Assembly: GCA_002307135.1 (NCBI GenBank)
Contig: DBTQ01000012.1
Span: 1-64,000 of the forward strand
Reading direction: 5' to 3'
Source of the DNA: Bacteroidetes bacterium UBA1312
GTDB taxonomy: Bacteria; Bacteroidota; Bacteroidia; Chitinophagales; Chitinophagaceae
Length of the DNA: 64,000 nt
In this document: positions 53,103-63,600 of the stretch, one piece after another
Position numbering within the stretch: position 1 is the stretch's first letter
Layout: each line of letters opens with the position of its first letter
Position numbers and translations under genes: made by a program
Notes under the pieces: generated by a model
Databases searched by the model: none
What the model was told of the DNA's origin: nothing
What the model saw: the letters and a program-made list of their open reading frames with translations, nothing else

Positions 53103-53774
53103 GTGCATCTTTATTTAGTTCCATCACCTGTCGGAAATCTCGGAGATATGACTTTCCGGGCAGTAGAGGTATTGAAACAGGTAGATGTCATTCTTTGTGA
53201 AGACACACGTACAAGTTCTGTTTTGCTCAAACATTATCAAATCCAGAACCCGCTTACACCCTATCACCAGCACAACGAGCATAAAATCGTGCAGCATTTG
53301 GTAACACAAATGCTCGCAGGAAAAACATTTGCATTACTCACCGATGCAGGAACTCCGGGTATTTCGGATCCTGGCTTTTTGCTGTTGCGGGAATGCTTGA
53401 AAAATGATATTGCAGTTACCTGTCTTCCCGGTGCTACGGCTTTTGTTCCGGCACTTGTACAGTCCGGACTCCCATCTAATAGATTTACTTTTGAGGGTTT
53501 CTTGCCTCAGAAAAAAGGTCGCCAAACTGCTATGAAGGCCTTAGTAGGCGAAGAACGTACCATGATTTTTTATGAATCACCACATAGATTAGTGAAATCA
53601 TTAAAAGAACTCGCCACATTCCTTGGTGGGGAGCGTCAGGCTGCGGTTTGTCGTGAAATCAGTAAAAAATTTGAAGAGACACGTAAAGGTACTCTGCTTG
53701 AACTAGCCATGCACTACGAATTAATTCCTGTTAAAGGCGAGATAGTTCTTGTCGTTGCAGGTGCAAACTTCTAG
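53103..53774 (+). CDS. rsmI: 16S rRNA 2'-O-ribose methyltransferase RsmI
   Basis: 223 residues from a GTG at 53103; no in-frame ATG lies between purS and the conserved start. Tetrapyrrole methylase fold with YLVPSPVGNLGDMTFRA at the N-terminus, CEDTRTSSVLLKHY and LLTDAGTPGISDPG in the SAM region, and FEGFLPQKKGRQ. It methylates C1402 of 16S rRNA. Slightly shorter than E. coli RsmI, lacking its C-terminal extension. 14 bp after purS. Confidence 0.92.
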   Translation: MHLYLVPSPVGNLGDMTFRAVEVLKQVDVILCEDTRTSSVLLKHYQIQNPLTPYHQHNEHKIVQHLVTQMLAGKTFALLTDAGTPGISDPGFLLLRECLKNDIAVTCLPGATAFVPALVQSGLPSNRFTFEGFLPQKKGRQTAMKALVGEERTMIFYESPHRLVKSLKELATFLGGERQAAVCREISKKFEETRKGTLLELAMHYELIPVKGEIVLVVAGANF

Positions 53775-54066
53775 ATGCCATATTAATTCGTTTAAATTCC
53801 AATATATTTCTACCTTCAATTTCAAGTGAATAAATAGACTTTAAGTTTATGCATTTAGTTAATGTTATCTCCGAGTGAATTCTCCTCGGATTTGGTATTT
53901 TTCGAATTTTTTCCTTAATTTTACTTCGTATATTATTTTGCGTGGAGTATTGAAAATCTATTATTATTTAGAACATCGTATATTACTTGGCATCTGATTT
54001 ATTGTAACCTATTGTAACCTATTAGTTAATCGCTCTTTTATTTTTTGAATTATAATTTCAATAATC
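53775..54066. other. Intergenic region before the giant surface gene
   Basis: No gene. A weak hairpin TCCGAG (53870-53875) / CTCGGA (53885-53890) followed by T-rich DNA may end the rsmI transcript. A perfect tandem repeat ATTGTAACCT at 54001-54010 and 54011-54020 lies 46 bp before the giant gene; ATTGTAAC recurs at 60632-60639 just before the next giant gene. Confidence 0.5.
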
Positions 54067-57000
54067 ATGAAATTTTCAACTTCTACATCGAAAGAAATAG
54101 TAACCATGAAACCATTAATATTTATTAAAAATGTAGCAAATCAGTCTGGATCTCCGGCTAAAAAACATAGTCATTATAACGTTTTCTCCGCTTGGTTTTT
54201 AAGATTTCTAACCTTGTGTGCGTTATTTATTTCGGGATTTGCGCAGCAGAGTTCTGCAAGTTTGGTTACAATTGGTGCCGCATATAGCACTGGATCCTCG
54301 GTAACTGGACTATATCCTAGATATCAATATTCTTCCGGAGAATCCATTTATACACCAGCGGAAGTAGGTACCGGCGGCAATATCACCACATTCGCATTGA
54401 ATAAAGGAAGCGGGTCGAGTACTACAGCTATTGACTCGGTATATATTTATATGAAGGAAACCGCTTCATCATCAATACCGAGTACACCTTCATTGACTGG
54501 ATATACGTTAGTATATAGCGGCGACTTTACAAATTCTTCCACTTCAGGCTGGCAGACAGTAACGTTAACTACACCCTTTTCATATACCGGAACCGGTTAT
54601 TTAGATTTGCTTATAGTTCGCCACAATGGTACGGCAATGAGCTCTTCAGTATATCCAAGATATTATTATGACTATAGCAGTTCTGGAGCCACGCCACATA
54701 ATTATTATTATTCTACCTCTGATTATTGGTCTAGTTGGGGTACTTCATCAGCATCGGCAACTAGCAGTTATAGTGGACCTTATTATCGTCCTCAGATTCA
54801 AATAACAGTATCCCCATTCCCGGCATGTTCTGGTAAACCTACAGCTGGTACTGCGGTTGCATCTACAACAACAGCGTGTCCGGCTGTACCTGTTACATTA
54901 TCATTGTCCGGAAGCACGCTGTCTTCTTCAATTTCCTATAGCTGGGATACTTCAAGTACAGGAACCGGAGGTTGGAATTTAGCAGGCACAAGTACTACAT
55001 TTGCTGGTGTTTGGTCTTTTGTACCCCCTACTGGTACAACATTGTATTATAGATGCAGAGCTACCTGTAGTGCTTCGTCTGATACATCAACTACAGTAGC
55101 CGTTACTGTAGGTAGTTCATCATTGCCTTATTTTGAAGATTTTGAAAGCACTTCTTATGGTGTGTTTCCTCCGTGTACTTATGCGACATTTGTTAACTCT
55201 TACGAAGGTTTTTATGTGTACGACTATACGAGCTACCCGTCCTCTTTAACTAACCATACTGCAGGTGGTAGCAATTATCTCTTTGCTGGTTACTATTTAG
55301 GCATGAATGATGGTACGCCTGATTTCTTTTTTACTCCGGCATTTCCTTTAATTGCGGGTAAAACTTACCAATTCTCCTATTGGTACAATACTGATGGCTA
55401 CGGTCCTTATACTGCTGGGGCATATTACGGTACTGCCCAAACAAAGGCCGCTATGACTACAGCTATCGGCCCGGATATCTCACCCAACAATACCAGTTAC
55501 CAACAATATGTTGCTGCATTCTCTGTACCTACCGATGGTAATTATTTTATGGGTATTGAAATATCTCAAAATACATATTGGTATGGAATGGCAATTGATG
55601 ATATTGGCTTAATAGAATTACCTCCTTGTACAGGTACACCATCTTACGCTGGGGTTGCAAATGTTTCCCCTACGGTAATATGTAGTGGACCAGGATCTAC
55701 TGATTTGTCAATATCTGGTACCCCTGCTGTAACAGGTTTAAACTATCAATGGTACGAATCATCTAGTGCTGCTGGGCCATTTACATTAATTTCCGGAGCA
55801 ACAACGTCTCCTTATACAAGAACTGGTATTAGTGCAACAAGATATTTTTATTGTACTGTTACCTGCTCTGCCGGTGGCTCTGCTGTCAATACAGATACAG
55901 TAGTAGTGGAAGTAGCACCACTTACACCTCCTTATGTGGAAAATTTTGAATCTACATCTCCAGGAGTAAACGTACCATGTGCATCCTATACTAGAGGTTG
56001 GTCATCTGGTTATGACTGGTGGATCTATGGAGGAGCTCCCTATTCTTGGATTCCTAGCTTAGATAATCACACCCCTGGAGGTAGCAATTGGCTCTTCGGC
56101 GGATATGATCTTGGTTCTGGCGGTGGCGGAGATGAATATTGGTTTTCGCCAGGCTTGAGCTTAACTGCAGCAAAAGCTTATCAATTGACTTATTGGTATA
56201 ATACGGATGGATATGCTTCTTACGATTTTGGTGCAAGGTTTGGAACGGCTCAATCGAAATTTGCTATGACTGATGTAATTGGTACAGATATTACGGACAA
56301 TAATACTACTTATAAACAATTTTCAGGTGGCTTTGTTGCCGGCACTACAGGTACTTACTATATAGGTATAAAATATAAAGCTAGTGATTATTGGTATGGC
56401 TCTGCTATAGACGATATTGGTTTGGTACAATTACCACCTTGTGCTGCAAAACCATCAGCTGGTATTGCCAAGGCTTCTCCATCGTTGGTGTGTAGTGTAG
56501 GAGGTACAACAACCTTAAGTCTCGTTGGATTGTCTTCAGCATCAGACCTTACCTATCAATGGCAGGAGTCTTCTGACGGAGGTATAAGTTTCTCTGATAT
56601 CGGAGGGGCAACAACTCCCAGCTTTACAACTGGTTCATTATTTACTAAAATGTGTTACCGCTGTATTGTAACATGTCCATTAGTAAGTAGCCCCAATGTG
56701 GATACATCAACTATTGTTTGTGTGTCGGTAGGATCTATCATTCCTCCATATATCGAAGATTTTGAAACGGCAACAGCGGGTGTAAATCAACCTTGTGCCG
56801 GAGCAACTAATTGGGGAGGTACTTATTATTTTAATACAAGAACATCGCCGTTAAGTGATTATTATTCTTCAGATTTAGATAACCATACTCCCGGTGGTAG
56901 GAAGTGGCTTTTAGGTGGTCCTGATTTGACCATTGGAACTGGTATGAAAGATTATTGGTTTACTCCTGCTATTGCGTTAACAATGGATTCAACCTATGAA

Positions 57001-60000
57001 TTTTCTTATTGGTATCGCACAGACGGTTATCCTTATGGATCTGCTCCTTGGCAAATGGGAGCTTATGTAGGAACCGATCAGGCAGACTGGGCAATGAGTC
57101 CATTAGTTGCGGACAAAACAGTTTCAAATACTACTTACCAACAATTAATCGCAAGATATAAAGCTCCTGCTTCCGGTGATTATTATTTTGGTATCTATGT
57201 TAGTGGTAACTATGGTTATGGATCTGCTATCGATGATATAAATATTATTCAACTACCTGCTTGTACCGGTGCTCCTACTGTTGGAACAATTTCATCTAGT
57301 CCTACTATGCTTTGTAGTACTGGTACTGCAGATTTAGATATGGATTTAGGTGGTGTAAGTAAAGTAACCGGTTTAAGTTACAGATGGGAATGGACTTCTA
57401 CTGATCCGACAGGTTCAACTTTCGTTCCTGTGGGTTCAAGTACAGCTATTGATGTTCCTGCATTTACCACTCCGACATTATCAAGTACAACATGGTTTAG
57501 ATGTATTGTAAAATGTACCAATACAGGTGACTCAACTATTTCGAGTGTTTTGAAATTGGATGTGGGTGCAATAGTGCCACCATATATCGAGACATTTGAA
57601 TCTGTTACTCCTGGTAATAATGCACCATGTGCAGATGCTACTTTTTGGAGCCCTTGGGGTGATGGATTTTATACTCATGGAGGTTCTTATGGTTCTTGGG
57701 TACCAAGCCTTGACAATCATACCCCCGGAGGGAATAATTGGCTCATGGGTGGATACTACGTTTCTATAGGCGGTTCGAATGACTATTGGTTTACCCCCGG
57801 ATTGCAATTGACTGGTGGAAAATTATATCAATTCTCTTATTGGTACAATACTGATGGATATGTGTCTTCAAGTTATCCATTTGAATTTGGAGCATATATA
57901 GGCACTGCACAAAATGCGGCTGCAATGACTACAGCAATTGGCCCAGTTATTACACCAGGTTCACCTACAAGTTATAAACGATATGTTACTAAATTCACAC
58001 CTGCTACATCTGGGGTGTATTACATCGGCATCTATGGAAAATCAAACTATGATTACGGATTTGCTATAGATGACATTGGACTTCAAGAAGTACCACCATG
58101 CTCTGCTCCGGTAGTAGCAGGTACAATTGTTGCAACCCCTAATCATATATGTTCACCAGGAAACACTACTTCTTTAGATTTAGCGGGTAGTACATTGGCT
58201 ACAGGCCTTACCTATACTTGGCAATCCGCTACTACAGCTACAGGAGCTTATACATCTACAGGAATAGGCGCTCCTCCTTATACGACTCCATCATTAAGTA
58301 TTTCCACTTGGTTTAGATGCATTGTTACATGTACTGCTAGTGGTAAATCAGATACATCAGCACCATATCTAATAGCTGTTGGGGCATACAGTATGCCATA
58401 TTCTGAGGATTTTGAAAGCACAGCTCCCGGCGATCAGCCACTGTGTTCAGATGCTACATATTGGGGTACTAATCCATACGATGGATTTAGAATTCTTACA
58501 GGTGATCCTACTTATAGCGGATTTTCCAACCATACTCCGGGAGGTAAAAACTACATGATTGCTGGAGAATACTTGGGCTACTATGGTTACTACAGTCCAT
58601 TGACAGATGATAACTATTGGTTTACTCCCGGTTTGAATTTGTTATCTGGTTACAAGTATGAATTGTCGTTCTATTATATGGGCTATTCTAGCTACAGTCA
58701 AAGAATCGGCGTTTATTACGGTACGTCACAAACTGCAGGTGGTATGACCAATATACTTATGCCATTCACTTCGATCTCTAATAATACTTACCAATTATTT
58801 GATACTACTTTTGCACCTTCTGCGACGGGTGTTTATTATATTGGGTTTAGAAAATCGGCGGCATCTTTAGGCTCTTATAGTGGTCCTGGTATCGCATTTG
58901 ATGACATTAATCTAAATTATGCACCTTGTGATGGTATGCCAATTGCAGGTAGTATATCTAGTACATTAGCTTCAGGTACTGCTTTATGTAAAAATACTCC
59001 TTTAAAGCTCTCGAATTCTGGAGCTACAGTCTCCATGGTTCCAGGTATAAAATATCAATGGCAACGTAGAGGCTTAGGCATACCTCCTGCAAGTTGGTCT
59101 AATATAATGGGAGCTACTGATTCTACTATTTCTGCCGATACTTTAGTTGGGTATGAGTATCGCACGGTTGTAGTTTGTACGAATACGAATGACTCTGCCT
59201 ATACTGCTGCATTCCAAATTCCGGCATTGCCTGCTCATCCGCCGGTAACAATAACCCCATCTGGCACCATTGCCTTCTGTTTAGGGGATACTGTTAAACT
59301 AAATGCATCTAATTTTACTTCTGCAGTGTACGATTGGATGTTAGATAGTGTGAGCATATATGGTTGGAAATTTAGTGATTTGGGGGCTACTAACCCAGGT
59401 ACATATATAGTGAAAGTTACCTCTCCATTATCCCCATGTCCGGCGTATTCTGCTCCTGTAACACTTGTACAGACTGACCCTGGATATGAAATAACAATTA
59501 CCACGCCAGCGGATAGTATCTTGTGTGTTGGAGAGTCAGTTACATTAACTGCATCAGGAAGTAAGCCTGGGCTTGCATATCAATGGAGAAAGGATAATGT
59601 GAATATACCAGGCGCTACAGGTACAAGTTATACCGTTACTACGGGTGGCTCTTACAGAGTTACAGCCACAGATGGAATATCTTCTTGTGCAGCAGTATCA
59701 AGAAATGTGCTCTTCATCGTTAACCCTAATCCTCCGGCAATAATTACTGCACCATTAGGGGCGACTGCTTGTGCTGAGGTAGGAGTTAAGCTCAATGCAA
59801 ATACTGGGGGCTATAGCTATCAATGGACAAGGTCGGGCTCAACAATTGTTGGATGGACAGACAGTTCGGAGGTCATTTATAATTCCGGCGTGTATGCTGT
59901 TAAAGTTCGTACGGCTGACGGTTGTGTTAGTGTCTCCTCGACAATAACAGTAAACATATTACCAAGCCCCGTACCTGTGATTGCAAAGTCAGGACTTACA

Positions 60001-60450
60001 TTAAGTACAACACTAACAACATTCAGCTCTTACAAATGGGTTCGTACAGGTGCAGGTGGTGTTACTACAGTTGAAGGACTAAGTCCAACACTTACATTGA
60101 CTAAAAAAGGTACTTATAAAGTCATAGTAACAGATGTAAATGGCTGTACTGGTGAATCGTTGCCAATAGATGTGAATGATGATGGGTTAAGCGTTGCCAA
60201 TGTTATTATCAATGGATCTGACATCAAAGTATATCCTAATCCTACTGATTCAAAAGTCTTTATCGAAAGTCCGGTTGACGTGAAAGTAGAGGTGAAAGAT
60301 GTATCTGGTAAAACGATATACAGCCAATTGAGTGTAACTGAAGTGGACATGACCAAATTTGCAGATGGTGTTTACTTATTTATGATAAGTGACAAAACTG
60401 GTAATCAACTATTGAAAGAACAACGCGTGAGCAAGGTTACCAATAAGTAA
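54067..60450 (+). CDS. Giant T9SS-sorted surface protein with five 270-residue repeats
   Basis: 2127 residues. Signal segment near 40-65 (FLRFLTLCALFISGFAQ) after an unusually long N-region. A first jelly-roll-like part (about 70-260) and an Ig-like part are followed by five repeats of about 820 bp starting near 55123, 55925, 56738, 57567 and 58390. Each has a beta-sandwich of about 165 residues (PPYVENFES ... LDNHTPGGSNWL ... YWFTPGL ... YQFSYWYNTDGY ... YYIGI ... AIDDIGL) and an Ig-like domain with paired Cys (YxWQxS ... YRCIVTC). Further Ig/PKD-like domains cover about 1720-2000. The last 80 residues (VYPNPTDSKVFIES ... LLKEQRVSKVTNK) are a T9SS type A domain. Likely a long surface adhesin. 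Confidence 0.9.
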   Translation: MKFSTSTSKEIVTMKPLIFIKNVANQSGSPAKKHSHYNVFSAWFLRFLTLCALFISGFAQQSSASLVTIGAAYSTGSSVTGLYPRYQYSSGESIYTPAEVGTGGNITTFALNKGSGSSTTAIDSVYIYMKETASSSIPSTPSLTGYTLVYSGDFTNSSTSGWQTVTLTTPFSYTGTGYLDLLIVRHNGTAMSSSVYPRYYYDYSSSGATPHNYYYSTSDYWSSWGTSSASATSSYSGPYYRPQIQITVSPFPACSGKPTAGTAVASTTTACPAVPVTLSLSGSTLSSSISYSWDTSSTGTGGWNLAGTSTTFAGVWSFVPPTGTTLYYRCRATCSASSDTSTTVAVTVGSSSLPYFEDFESTSYGVFPPCTYATFVNSYEGFYVYDYTSYPSSLTNHTAGGSNYLFAGYYLGMNDGTPDFFFTPAFPLIAGKTYQFSYWYNTDGYGPYTAGAYYGTAQTKAAMTTAIGPDISPNNTSYQQYVAAFSVPTDGNYFMGIEISQNTYWYGMAIDDIGLIELPPCTGTPSYAGVANVSPTVICSGPGSTDLSISGTPAVTGLNYQWYESSSAAGPFTLISGATTSPYTRTGISATRYFYCTVTCSAGGSAVNTDTVVVEVAPLTPPYVENFESTSPGVNVPCASYTRGWSSGYDWWIYGGAPYSWIPSLDNHTPGGSNWLFGGYDLGSGGGGDEYWFSPGLSLTAAKAYQLTYWYNTDGYASYDFGARFGTAQSKFAMTDVIGTDITDNNTTYKQFSGGFVAGTTGTYYIGIKYKASDYWYGSAIDDIGLVQLPPCAAKPSAGIAKASPSLVCSVGGTTTLSLVGLSSASDLTYQWQESSDGGISFSDIGGATTPSFTTGSLFTKMCYRCIVTCPLVSSPNVDTSTIVCVSVGSIIPPYIEDFETATAGVNQPCAGATNWGGTYYFNTRTSPLSDYYSSDLDNHTPGGRKWLLGGPDLTIGTGMKDYWFTPAIALTMDSTYEFSYWYRTDGYPYGSAPWQMGAYVGTDQADWAMSPLVADKTVSNTTYQQLIARYKAPASGDYYFGIYVSGNYGYGSAIDDINIIQLPACTGAPTVGTISSSPTMLCSTGTADLDMDLGGVSKVTGLSYRWEWTSTDPTGSTFVPVGSSTAIDVPAFTTPTLSSTTWFRCIVKCTNTGDSTISSVLKLDVGAIVPPYIETFESVTPGNNAPCADATFWSPWGDGFYTHGGSYGSWVPSLDNHTPGGNNWLMGGYYVSIGGSNDYWFTPGLQLTGGKLYQFSYWYNTDGYVSSSYPFEFGAYIGTAQNAAAMTTAIGPVITPGSPTSYKRYVTKFTPATSGVYYIGIYGKSNYDYGFAIDDIGLQEVPPCSAPVVAGTIVATPNHICSPGNTTSLDLAGSTLATGLTYTWQSATTATGAYTSTGIGAPPYTTPSLSISTWFRCIVTCTASGKSDTSAPYLIAVGAYSMPYSEDFESTAPGDQPLCSDATYWGTNPYDGFRILTGDPTYSGFSNHTPGGKNYMIAGEYLGYYGYYSPLTDDNYWFTPGLNLLSGYKYELSFYYMGYSSYSQRIGVYYGTSQTAGGMTNILMPFTSISNNTYQLFDTTFAPSATGVYYIGFRKSAASLGSYSGPGIAFDDINLNYAPCDGMPIAGSISSTLASGTALCKNTPLKLSNSGATVSMVPGIKYQWQRRGLGIPPASWSNIMGATDSTISADTLVGYEYRTVVVCTNTNDSAYTAAFQIPALPAHPPVTITPSGTIAFCLGDTVKLNASNFTSAVYDWMLDSVSIYGWKFSDLGATNPGTYIVKVTSPLSPCPAYSAPVTLVQTDPGYEITITTPADSILCVGESVTLTASGSKPGLAYQWRKDNVNIPGATGTSYTVTTGGSYRVTATDGISSCAAVSRNVLFIVNPNPPAIITAPLGATACAEVGVKLNANTGGYSYQWTRSGSTIVGWTDSSEVIYNSGVYAVKVRTADGCVSVSSTITVNILPSPVPVIAKSGLTLSTTLTTFSSYKWVRTGAGGVTTVEGLSPTLTLTKKGTYKVIVTDVNGCTGESLPIDVNDDGLSVANVIINGSDIKVYPNPTDSKVFIESPVDVKVEVKDVSGKTIYSQLSVTEVDMTKFADGVYLFMISDKTGNQLLKEQRVSKVTNK
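55123..58920 (+). repeat. Five tandem coding repeats of about 820 bp
   Basis: Repeat starts near 55123, 55925, 56738, 57567 and 58390, with period 802-830 bp. They are recognised at protein level; nucleotide identity is modest, with short conserved stretches such as the LDNHTPGG and YWYNTDGY codons. The last copy is the most divergent and ends the array. Confidence 0.85.
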
Positions 60451-60473
60451 TAATCTCAATCATTTAGCTAGTC

Positions 60474-60501
60474 ATACGGCGACCATTTTTGGTCGCCGTA
60501 T
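60474..60501 (+). terminator. Terminator after the giant gene
   Basis: Twelve-bp perfect stem ATACGGCGACCA (60474-60485) / TGGTCGCCGTAT (60490-60501) with a 4-nt T loop and TTATTTAT after it, 23 bp after the stop. Confidence 0.88.
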
Positions 60502-60642
60502 TTATTTATCTGACCCCGTTGGTCATTAATTTCCTTTCTGTAAAAAAAATGCCGATATAGTTTTTCTTTTAGGATATTTTTCTTATTTTGCATTCTATTA
60601 ATGTTATTTTTAGTGAAAATTTTGCCAAAAAATTGTAACACC

Positions 60643-63600
60643 ATGAAAAAAATATTTACACTCTCCCTAGTCGCTATACTCTTTTGGGGTACTAAGGCAA
60701 TTGCTCAAGTTCCACTACTTGGGTCTTATAATATTCCTGGGCCTAAATTTCCTAATTTAAAAGTGTTTTTAGATACTCTTAATTATAATGGAGTTTCTGG
60801 TCCTGTAACGGCAAACTTGAAACAGAATGAAATTGCCCCTTCTGGAGGTTATATTTTGGGAAGTGCTACACTTAATGTGGGTGCAAAGGCAACAAGTCTT
60901 ACAAGCCAACTAACAATAACAAGTGTTGCTGGTTTCCCACATACACTTACTGCCAATGCAGGAACAGGTGGTACTGATGCTATTTTTACGATACAAGGGA
61001 CTGACTTTGTAACCATTCAAGGTATAAATCTTAAAGACACATCTACCAATACGACCAGTACTTCAATGATGGAGCGCGGTTATTCTATTGTAAAATTTAG
61101 TACACCTACCGGCAATAAAGACGGTGTAAAATCACTTTCTATTAAAGGTTGTACGGTTACGCTCAATAATACCAATACTACAGCTGCAACAGGCGTAGCA
61201 CCATTTGGAGCTGCGGGTATATATATTGGTAACTGTTTGTATGGTGCTACAACGGCACTTTCTTCATCTGCATACGATACCTTTTCGCATGATGGTATTT
61301 ATCTCAATTTAGACACTATACAGAATGTAAATCAGGGCGTGTTCGCTTATGGTATTAATATTGCAATAGATGGCATTAACAACAATGACAGAGGCATCAC
61401 CTTACAAACTAATCTTATTCAAAACTTTACACACAATGGTGTTGCACTTCAATTTTTCAACAATGATCAAGTACTCAGCAATATTATAAATAATACTTTG
61501 GGAGGTGGTACAGCTCCAATTACAAACAATCTATTTGGCGTTATTTACAACAATGGAACTGCGACTAACAATACGAACTGGACTTGCAGTAATAACAATA
61601 TTAATTTAACGATTAACAGCACTAGCACCAGTCCTTACATCGCTACCGCTATCAGTACTCAAGTGTACGGTACAGGTACAACTACTATTTCAGGCGATAC
61701 CATACAAATGACATCAAGTGGTACAAGCGCACAATTGAATGGAATATTCAACCAGAATAACTTAGGTACATTGGCTATTACTGGTAATGTCATCAAAAAC
61801 TTTACTACACAAACGACCAATACACAGGCTGTGTTGGGTATATTTGCCGGAGGATATTCCACTTATCTAACAATAGGAACTAGTACTATTGCTTCATATC
61901 CTACTACTTGTACTGTATCTGGAAATTTGATAGATAATTTTAATGTTTCAAGTGGGACTGCATCCAACACAAGTGTCGTAATGGGGTGCTTAGATGATAA
62001 CCTTACGACCAACCCATCCAATTTTACCAACAATACAGTAAGCAATATCGTTATTAATGCCAATAGTAATCGTTTCTCTGGCTATGGCGGAATTTGGAAT
62101 TATGGCGCAGTTTCTCTTCCTAGTGTCTATTTGCGTACAGCAACAGTGACAGGTAATACTTTTAAAAATATAAGTACAATAGGTACAAATGATACGACCC
62201 CTGTATATATTGTTCAACCAAAAGGTACTTATCCAAGCAGTGTTACTCTTATTTGTTCCAGCAATTATATTACGAATGTTTCTACAAATGGTAACATAAT
62301 TGGTTTTGCATTAGATGGCGGATTAACTGCAACATTGGATAAGGATACGGTTACTAATTTAAGAAGTAATAATCAAACATTACTTACTCCTTTCGTAATG
62401 GGTATGTCAAGTGGTCTCTTTCCCTCCAATACTACAACTGTATATAATTACACTACTGTAAATTTGACAAACAGTTCTTTCGCTGCACTTAAAGATACAG
62501 ATGTGGTTAGTCCATTTGGAGCCATTGTAGCAGCGGCATTCTTTGCTCCGGGTTCATCAATTACGATGGCTACTTCTAATGTCTATAATAATACGTTTAG
62601 GGATATTTCTACCAATGACACTACAGGATTGGCGTATGGTATCAGATACAATGGAGGTACAGCTACATCCAACATATATAATAATATGATTTCAGATATT
62701 ATTGCTGCTGCGGATACTTTATTATATAATTCTTCATTTGGTATTGATTTGAATAACTCGGGAACCAATAACGTGTATTACAACACTGTTAATATGGTAA
62801 CAAGTGCTACCACTGCTATTGCGGGTTATGGTTCAACGGGGTTACGTTATAATTCAGGTACAACCAATACTATTCAAAATAATATATTGCGAGTGAATGT
62901 GACCGCGGGTACATTAAATAATGCTGCTGCTATTCGTGCTATTGCTGGAACTCCACTTTCTGCACCTTCTATTGCAGGTTTCACAGCAAGCAATAATATT
63001 TATTATACACCTATTGGCCCAAGAAACTTTTTATATGTAGAAGGAACGACAACAGCGAGTTTAGCGAATGGCTACAACTTTAGTGGACTAACTCCAAATA
63101 TCACTCAAAACATTGTAAACGATACCTTCTTTAATTCTACTTGTAATAGAAGTTCATACCATAAATTCATGAATGGAGTAGTGGCTAGCAGAGAGTCAGG
63201 CACATTTAGTGAAAATAACCTAACTGGAGCATCTGGTATATACACGCCAACGGGTATCTCTTATGCAGAATCTGGAGGAACAGCAGTTTCAGTAATAACT
63301 GATATGTCTGCAACATCGAGAGGCTCTAGCCCAGATATGGGTGCCTTACAATTTGCAGGAACTGTACGCCCTACCCCTAGTGTAATAGTTGTTTCAAGCA
63401 CAGGATTAGATACTGCTTGTACAGGTAATTTGCCTAAACTTTCTGCAAGTATTCCTGCTTTTTTCAATCATGTTTCTTACCAATGGTATAAAGACACGAG
63501 TAAAATTCCGGGGGCAACTACTACCACTACATTCGTAAGTACTATCAGTGCAAGCTATACAATGCAGGTATATGATTCATTGACGGGTTGTACCTATTCA

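Noticed and set aside
54067..54106. Internal ATG at 54106 as alternative start of the giant gene
   Set aside because: Possible, since the signal segment lies well downstream of both, but nothing in the upstream DNA favours it over ATG 54067; kept the longer form with this doubt.
60511..60525. TGACC-CCGTT-GGTCA small palindrome as another copy of the 700-796 element
   Set aside because: Only one box and 5-bp arms; too short to link with the larger palindrome.
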